NCBI GenBank assembly: GCA_036435485.1
Contig: CM071599.1
Span: 12,612,803-12,676,802, forward strand
Reading direction: 5' to 3'
Origin: Saposhnikovia divaricata
Taxonomy: Eukaryota > Streptophyta > Magnoliopsida > Apiales > Apiaceae
DNA length: 64,000 nucleotides
In this document: piece after piece, positions 57,501 through 64,000 of the stretch
Position numbering within the stretch: position 1 is the first letter of the stretch
Layout of the letters: each line of letters opens with the position of its first letter
Position numbers and translations under genes: made by a program
The notes under the pieces: generated by a model
Database searches by the model: none
Told to the model about the DNA's origin: nothing
What the model saw: only the letters and a program-made list of their open reading frames with translations

Positions 57501-60500
57501 TTTTGGTATTTAGGGGCTTGGCAAAACATTGCAAACCATCTCCTTGCTTGGTTATTTGCACGAATTTAGAGGCATCACTGGTCCCCACATGGTTGTTGCT
57601 CCAAAATCAACTCTTGGAAATTGGATGAATGAAATTCGGCGCTTTTGCCCAACACTTCGTGCAGTCAAATTCCTAGGAAATCCTGAAGAACGGGTAAGCT
57701 GTTCTCTCTGTGCTTGGTCAATTATCATTTCCTCGTTCCTTCTTCTTTGGTTACTGGATCTTAATCAGATATGCTAAATATGATCCTCCAGAGATACATA
57801 CGCGAAGAGTTACTAGCTGCTGGGAAGTTTGATGTTTGTGTTACCAGTTTTGAAATGGCTATCAAAGAGAAGTCTGCCTTACGGCAGTTTAGCTGGCGCT
57901 ACATAATAATTGATGAAGCTCATAGGATCAAGAATGAGAACTCACTTCTTTCAAAAACCATGAGACTCTTTAGTACTAATTATCGCCTTCTTATCACCGG
58001 AACTCCACTTCAGGTACTTCTATAATTGCTCATTAATTTTTACGAGTAGTGAATGCAACTTCTGAATGTCCATTTTATTACTTAGGATAATAATGCTTAG
58101 TTTCTAGATGAAATTCACTACCCCCAATCCATAAGTTTTTAACAACAATTTGTTATTAACTGTCATTTTGTGAATCTTCTTGGCAACTCATTACAAAGGC
58201 AAATTAGGCAATAAATGGGAGGTCACTTTTTCTTACAAATTATTTTGTAACCACTGATTATATTTAGTTATTCCTTGGTGCATATAAGTTTTGTTTTAAA
58301 GTCGTGAGTTTGTTTTTCTTATTGGATCAACCCTATTTTGCAGAATAATCTCCATGAACTCTGGTCTCTTTTGAACTTTCTACTACCAGAAATATTTAGC
58401 TCTGCAGAAACTTTTGATGAATGGTTTGCAATTTCTGGTGAAAATGACCAGGAGGAGGTTGTTCAACAGCTTCACAAGGTATCTGTTTTTCTTTACTCAT
58501 GTCCTACCAGTCTTAATTCACCTTTTCATCTTAGTAAATGATTTGCTTTTTTTTTTTTTGGTGCCATTTTAGGTCCTTCGCCCGTTCCTTCTGCGAAGGT
58601 TAAAATCTGATGTTGAGAAAGGTTTGCCCCCAAAGAAGGAAACTATACTCAAGGTCGGCATGTCCCAAATGCAGAAGCAGTACTACAAGGCTTTATTGCA
58701 GAAAGATCTTGAGGTTGTTAATGCTGGTGGTGAGCGCAAGCGCCTTCTAAATATAGCGATGCAGCTGCGTAAATGCTGCAATCACCCTTATCTTTTTCAA
58801 GGTGCTGAACCTGGTCCTCCATATACCACAGGAGATCATCTTGTAACAAATTCCGGTAAGACAGTCTTTTCAATTGAAACTTTTAGTGTTACAGTTACAT
58901 TTATTTTTTTATTCCCAATTGCTGGTAGAGCACTCTTCTTGACTAAAAAAACACTGTGGGCAGGAAAAATGGTTCTCCTAGATAAGTTGCTCCCAAAACT
59001 GAAGGAACGTGATTCAAGGGTTCTTATTTTTTCACAGGTAAACCCTTTAGACATTTATATGTGATGTTCTAATTCATCTACTTATGTCAATACAACATCT
59101 CAGAATGTTGAAAGTGTTGATGTGAGTCACCACTTGTCTTTTGTTTTTTTATTAATACGAAAAATTTGGTTAATTATTTTAGATGACGAGACTATTGGAC
59201 ATCCTGGAAGATTACTTGATGTATCGGGGATATCTTTATTGCCGAATTGATGGAAACACCGGTGGTGACGATCGTGATGCTTCTATTGATGCCTTCAATA
59301 AGCCAGGAAGTGAGAAATTTGTCTTCTTATTATCAACTAGAGCTGGAGGCCTTGGAATCAATCTTGCCACTGCTGATATAGTTATTTTATATGATAGTGA
59401 CTGGTGAGAGTCTCTCTTCTCTTCCAACTATGCTGTTTTTTTGTTTATTGTGGATGGAACATAACTCTGGATTTTTAATCTCCCCATTGAAGGAACCCTC
59501 AAGTTGATTTGCAAGCTCAGGATCGTGCCCACAGAATTGGGCAAAAGAAAGAAGTTCAAGTTTTCCGTTTCTGCACTGAGGTTCTGCTATCTCCTTGTAT
59601 GCGACATTGCACATTGTAAAAGTTTACTAACTAATATAGTGCTTCATTTTAATGGCATGAACAGTATACCATTGAGGAGAAAGTTATTGAGAGAGCTTAT
59701 AAAAAACTCGCGCTTGATGCATTAGTTATCCAACAGGGGCGATTAGCTGAGCAAAAGAGTAAGAATGACTACATTATCATCTTTATTGAGATATTTTTCT
59801 GATACCCGGTAATAGCATATGTTTTCCTTTAATGGTTGTGCAGCTGTTAACAAAGATGAACTATTGCAAATGGTTCGGTATGGTGCTGAGATGGTTTTCA
59901 GTTCCAAGGATAGCACGATTACAGATGAAGATATAGATAGGATTATCGCTAAGGGAGAAGAGGCAACAGCTGCGCTTGATGCCAAAATGAAGAAATTCAC
60001 AGAAGATGCAATCAAATTTAAAATGGATGATAGTATGTTATCTATTTTGTTGCAATTCCTCCATTGATTTTTGTAATGGTTTAAGACTTAATATGCATAT
60101 ATGGTTTTGTGCAGCTGCTGAATTGTATGATTTTGACAATGACAAGGTAGTGCATCTGCTCAATGTGCTCTGTGATTTTCTTTCAGTTTTATATTTTGAA
60201 TGAATTTGATGCGATCATTTTTCTTATTCTGTGTTGTATTGACAGGAGGAGAACAAGGTTGACTTTAAGAAGATTGTTAGTGATAATTGGGTTGAACCAC
60301 CGAGAAGAGAGAGGAAGCGCAAGTAATTGTTATCTTCAGTTCCTATTTTGTAACATAACATTTGGGTTTTCATTATATGATTTGAGAAGCGTTAAAATTA
60401 ATTCTTTCATTTTTAACAGTTACTCCGAATCAGAGTACTTCAAGCAAACAATGCGCCAAAACAATGGTCCCTCAAGACCAAAAGAGCCTAGAATACCCCG

Positions 60501-62317
60501 CATGCCTCAGTTGTAAGTATACTTAAATCAGTTACCTTCGACTTTTTTGCTTAGATTATTCTTATGTTAACGATTACTGGACCAAAATCGTTCTATTTTG
60601 TGTAGGCATGACTTCCAGTTCTTTAATATGCAAAGGCTCAGTGTGCTGTATGAAAAAGAAGTTCGATATCTCATGGTGGGTATGCCTTTATTTGTAATAA
60701 GATGGACTAGCTGTTTTGTCTTGACCTTTTAATGGTTCTAACTGATAGCATTGTTTTTATAATGCTGTGTAGCAAGCTCAGCAGAAAAATCAGACAAAAG
60801 ACTCTATAGACGTTGATGAACCTGAAGGTTGTGAGCTTCAATTTCTATATTTTCATAGTTAATCAATCTTATATTGTGATAACATTCTAATTATTATGAA
60901 TTATCTAGATGGGGGCGATCCTTTGACGGCTGAAGAGCAAGAAGAGAAGGAGCAGTTGCTGGAAGAGGTCTGCAAGCATTTTATATAATTTTATTTTCAT
61001 CCCAGACCTCTTTTTACCAGAAACTGAAATGTCTGTGATCTTAGGGGTTTTCAACATGGAGTAAGAGAGACTTCAATACTTTCATTAGGGCTTGTGAGAA
61101 TTATGGCCGCAATGACGTCAAAGGTATTGCCTCTGAAATGGAAGGTAAAACAGAAGAAGAGGTAGAGAGATATGCAGAAGTTTTCAGAGAAAGATACAAA
61201 GAGTTAAATGGTAAGTGTGTTGCTTTGTGTTCTGCATTGATGATATTTGGTATTATTCTTTAAAAATAAATGCATTTGATTTTCATCATTTGAGGTTTGA
61301 GCACATACCAGTAAAATAAAGGATATCCTGTGTTGATAGCACAAATAAATAGGAAATCAGGATAAGGAATTATTTCTTACATTCTCTACACGTGCTATTT
61401 TGTAATTTTAGCTGCTATTGGAGTCCTGATATTCCCAGCTTAAGGACAAGTTAAGAATTCTGTATTCAATGTTAAGAAGACTGTTAAATGTTGAATTTTC
61501 TGTCTCCAGATTATGACAAAATCATAAAAAATATTGAAAGAGGAGAGGCTAGAATTTCCCGTAAGGATGAGATCATGAAAGCAATTGGAAAGAAATTGGA
61601 CCGTTATAAGAACCCTTGGCTGGAACTGAAGATCCAGTATGGTCAGAACAAAGGAAAATTGTACAATGAAGAATGTGATCGTTTCATGGTGAGCATATGA
61701 AGAATGTTTAGTCTTTTAAGAACTTGATGCTTGTTTACTAACAAGCTATACTTATATTCTTCCATGTTTTTTCTAGTTATGCATGACTCACAAACTTGGG
61801 TATGGGAACTGGGATGAGCTTAAAGCAGCATTCCGAACTTCGCCTTTGTTTCGCTTTGATTGGTTTGTCAAATCACGTACTACTATAGAGCTCGCGAGGA
61901 GATGTGACACACTCATTCGGTTGGTGGAAAGAGAAAACCAAGAGTTTGATGAAAGGGAGAGGCAGGCTCGTAAAGAGAAGAAACTTGCAAAGGTTTAATA
62001 ACAAAACACCTCCAGTTCACTCCTTTTACACTGTAGCATGAGTTGTGTTATACTAGTATTTAGTAGTTGATCTCTTGTAGGCTGTATTATTTGTGATTTT
62101 CTTGGGTTGCAATTGTGCCTCTAAAATACCTAATAAACTTTGTATTTCGTCACATGTAGTCATGAGCATTTGACTGGCCTTGCCATTTATTTATTGAAAA
62201 TTTTTATGAACTTAGTTTTTTCAATTTCTTATATGCCAGAACCTGACACCATCGAAGCGGTCTGTGGCAAGGCAGACTGCTGAGAGCCCACCTTCTAGTA
62301 TGAAGAAGAGGAAATAA
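54567..62317 (+). CDS. CHR11: ISWI-type chromatin-remodelling ATPase (CHR11/CHR17 type), 24 exons, 1,047 aa
   Basis: Imitation-switch ATPase that slides and spaces nucleosomes in the nucleus. Exons: 54567-54752, 55064-55195, 55329-55432, 56245-56357, 57292-57389, 57514-57693, 57792-58013, 58344-58478, 58573-58855, 58964-59037, 59183-59403, 59493-59580, 59665-59758, 59844-60032, 60115-60146, 60246-60322, 60420-60512, 60606-60675, 60773-60827, 60909-60967, 61045-61210, 61510-61688, 61777-61992, 62240-62317. All junctions are GT-AG and the sum is 3,144 bases in one frame. The N-terminus is acidic. DEMGLGKT (about 209-216) binds ATP, DEAH is at 312-315, and QDRAHRIGQ (592-600) is helicase motif VI. 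HAND (about 735-835), SANT (836-891) and SLIDE (to about 1,010) follow, with a basic tail ending KKRK. The length is close to Arabidopsis CHR11. It looks intact. CHR11 and CHR17 cannot be told apart here. Confidence 0.97.
56750..57175 (+). repeat. Diverged duplication in ISWI intron 4 with a retroposon-like insert
   Basis: About 56,762-56,905 (GCAGTGTGATGTTTGTAGCC, CTGCAG, GCTTTGCAGAAACTTAAT) resembles about 57,043-57,172 (GCAGTGTGATGCTTGTACCC, CTGCAG, CACTGCAGAAGGTTTATT). Between them lies a segment ending in TTTTTGTC plus 12 A (about 56,909-56,990), with TTTTAATGAATCC before it, like the 3' tail of a LINE. The coding exons are not affected. Confidence 0.5.
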
Positions 62318-63039
62318 CTTTTGTGACCTCGGTATGTGTTTTAAGCTTTCTTCTTGAAAATGTGAAGTTATTTTAAGGGCTATTCTAACTGAACTATGCT
62401 TGATGTTGTTTTCAGAGAGAGAGAGTCAATCTGGAACAATTTTCCTAGTACTCTGTTGCTGACAAACCAGAGAGTTTATCTGGAACAATTTTCCTAGTAC
62501 TCTGTTGCTGACAAACCAAAACCAATTTCTTAGTACAATCAATCAACTCCTTTAGACAATATAGGTAGTTCTAGTTATTGGTCAAAGCTGTGATCAACTC
62601 TTAGATAGCTTAATATCATTGTTATCTGTGTTTTTTGAATGTTGTACTCGCAATTATGGTAAAATCAATGCCCCATTGGGCTGTTTATGGAGATATGCAT
62701 GTTAAGTTAATCTAATGACTCAGTAATGTTTCATGTTTGTGTTCCTTCTAGTTCATTGACTTATTTCATTTTCATCTTTTGTTTGAGAACATGATGTGCT
62801 GTGATAACTCTCAGGTAGAAAAAGACAATGGTGCTTTCAAGAAAAAAGTAAATATTGTAAATACTATACAGCATATCCTTTCACAATACAAATTTACAAA
62901 ATTGCAGATTAGTATACTTCTTCATACAACCTGAACAGGATCAAAGCCGCAATTCCTTAGCTAAGAATTAAGAAGAAAATTGTACCAGGACATCATCAGA
63001 GTTTCTAATATAATCATCGAAATGTATAATTTAAACTTG
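62318..63039 (+). other. 3' region of the ISWI gene with a 49-bp tandem duplication
   Basis: After the stop, CTGGAACAATTTTCCTAGTA and the following CTCTGTTGCTGACAAACCA occur twice with a 49-base step (62,431 and 62,480). A GT-AG-like pair (GGTATGTG at 62,330 and TTTTCAG at 62,408-62,414) suggests an intron in the 3' untranslated region. The rest is intergenic between converging genes. Confidence 0.6.
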
Positions 63040-63350
63040 CTAAAGCCATAAAGCACCAGCATCTTTAAGCATCACCTTCAGTGAGCCATTGAGATGCAGA
63101 GTCATGACAACATTCGTAGAGCCTACAAATTTGCCTCCAATGAACACAGCAGGCACGGTGGGGTTGCAGCCTAGACGCCTGAGGGCTTTCTCCATTTCAC
63201 CTCCTCTACAGTCTTTATCTATAGCTCATGAACCGTAGGGCTTACTCCTTGGTCCTGAAACAAAATCTTGATTGCATGAGACATGCAGCATGAACTTGTG
63301 CTGAAGATTACAACAGCCTTTTGAGACGCCAATTTCACAACACGATCCAT
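63040..63350 (-). pseudogene. CC-type (ROXY-like) glutaredoxin with a 2-bp frameshift
   Basis: From the ATG at 63,350 the minus strand reads MDRVVKLASQKAVVIFSTSS then CCMS, the class III (CC-type) active site, and on to SPTVHEL. A TA insertion at about 63,219-63,224 (CTATAGAT where CTAGAT is expected) makes a stop. In the next frame the protein continues as RGGEMEKALRRLGCNPTVPA, VFIGGKFVGSTNVVMTLHL and ends KDAGALWL. Total length is 311 bases, that is, 102 codons plus stop plus 2, the family's size. Family members are thiol-disulphide regulators that bind TGA bZIP factors through the C-terminal ALWL motif. Everything but the insertion is conserved, so this is a very recent null allele, a pseudogene, or a sequencing error. 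Confidence 0.88.
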
Positions 63351-64000
63351 TACTCGAAGTGTCACAATATGTCTCTAGCACAATGTCGACGATGAAGCAA
63401 GTGTATTTTCTAGAACCTCTGAGTTCGATTTCGAAATTTGTAAGATTTATAGGTTTGTTAAAGAATGGCTGGTAGCTTGTGAAATTGTGATGGTGCAGCT
63501 TGAATATTTATTCAGGGTTCGGAAAAATTTACAGCAAAAGAAATGAAAAAGGTGAAGGTTCTGTGATATCTTGCTTCCATACTTAGAAATCTATGTTGAA
63601 GTTGTGCTCTGCTATATAATTTGATTGGAGCTGGAGGAATGTATGTAGTTGTTTATTTGCCTACTAGCTAAGGGCCTCGAATCTAAGAGAGAACATCCAT
63701 ATTAACCAAATAAACAACGAAGAGTCAATATGCGAAAAACCTCAAGTGATAGAATTAGCACATGTTTCTGCTGCTCTTATCTACAAAATCCAAATTTCTA
63801 TGCAGACGAATCCGAATTGGTGCATAGCATAATAATTGTACGGCCGTGCATTTTCGATTAGATGGAGAATATTGACAACGTACTTTGGTTGTAAAATTTA
63901 AACACAAAGCATTATTTTCAGCCTTGATAAATATTTTCTTTTCACGGACCTAATTTTTCATTATATTCCTTACAATTTTTTTAGGCTTAATTATAACTTA
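63351..64000 (-). promoter_or_regulatory. Upstream region of the glutaredoxin gene
   Basis: AT-rich DNA 5' of the glutaredoxin, holding its presumed promoter and leader. No open frame of note and no transposon end is recognised. The window ends here. Confidence 0.35.

Noticed and set aside
59575..59590. Possible broken splice site at the end of ISWI exon 12 (GAG then GTTCTG)
   Set aside because: The donor is weak but still GT, and joining to 59,665 restores the conserved frame TEYTIEEKVIERAY; no break is implied.

Overview
This window is nuclear DNA from a flowering plant, most likely a eudicot. Coding DNA is split by GT-AG introns, the sequence is AT-rich, and most of it consists of plant transposon families: Ty1-copia and Ty3-gypsy LTR elements, LARD and TRIM derivatives, hAT, Stowaway and Tourist-like MITEs, a Helitron end and an Au-type SINE. 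I cannot name the species from sequence alone.

Layout. 1-1,432: an LTR whose element lies mostly to the left. 1,812-7,460: a complete 5.65-kb non-autonomous hAT-like element (8-bp TSD, terminal inverted repeats) holding about 22 copies of a 176-bp satellite monomer with higher-order order. 7.6-11.0 kb: hAT end, nested Stowaway and Tourist-like MITEs. 11.4-12.3 kb: a small unrecognised spliced gene with a C-terminal membrane anchor. 13-21 kb: LTR and hAT fragments, an unrecognised decayed gene on the minus strand, and a DUF4283/LINE-ORF1-like relic split by a solo LTR (TSD AACTT). 21.6-21.8 kb: a perfect hairpin with 105-bp arms. 22,465-32,021: a minus-strand LARD-like retrotransposon with 3.9-kb LTRs (TSD CGTAT), inserted close to the loop of a hairpin. 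33.5 kb: a Helitron 3' end. 33.7-34.2 kb: a fragment resembling a MATH/coiled-coil-family protein. 34,495-40,512: a very young gypsy/Athila-like non-autonomous element with same-length, apparently identical 1,705-bp LTRs (TSD AAATC) and one gag-like ORF. 40.6-41.5 kb: two hairpin MITEs. 41.5-45.0 kb: a broken, 3'-truncated copia element. 46.2-48.5 kb: two ATGCGTAT-rich elements and a SINE. 49.1-50.7 kb: a TRIM-like element with a 35-bp minisatellite.

The gene-bearing part is the right end. It holds a two-exon gene for a 524-residue acidic protein with an N-myristoylation-type start (51,314-53,261), a complete 24-exon ISWI chromatin-remodelling ATPase of the CHR11/CHR17 type (54,567-62,317; 1,047 aa when the exons are joined in frame), and a CC-type glutaredoxin on the minus strand (63,040-63,350) broken by a 2-bp insertion. 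I see no functional link between these neighbours. The left 50 kb is a nested transposon landscape with two or three gene relics and one plausible lineage-specific gene.
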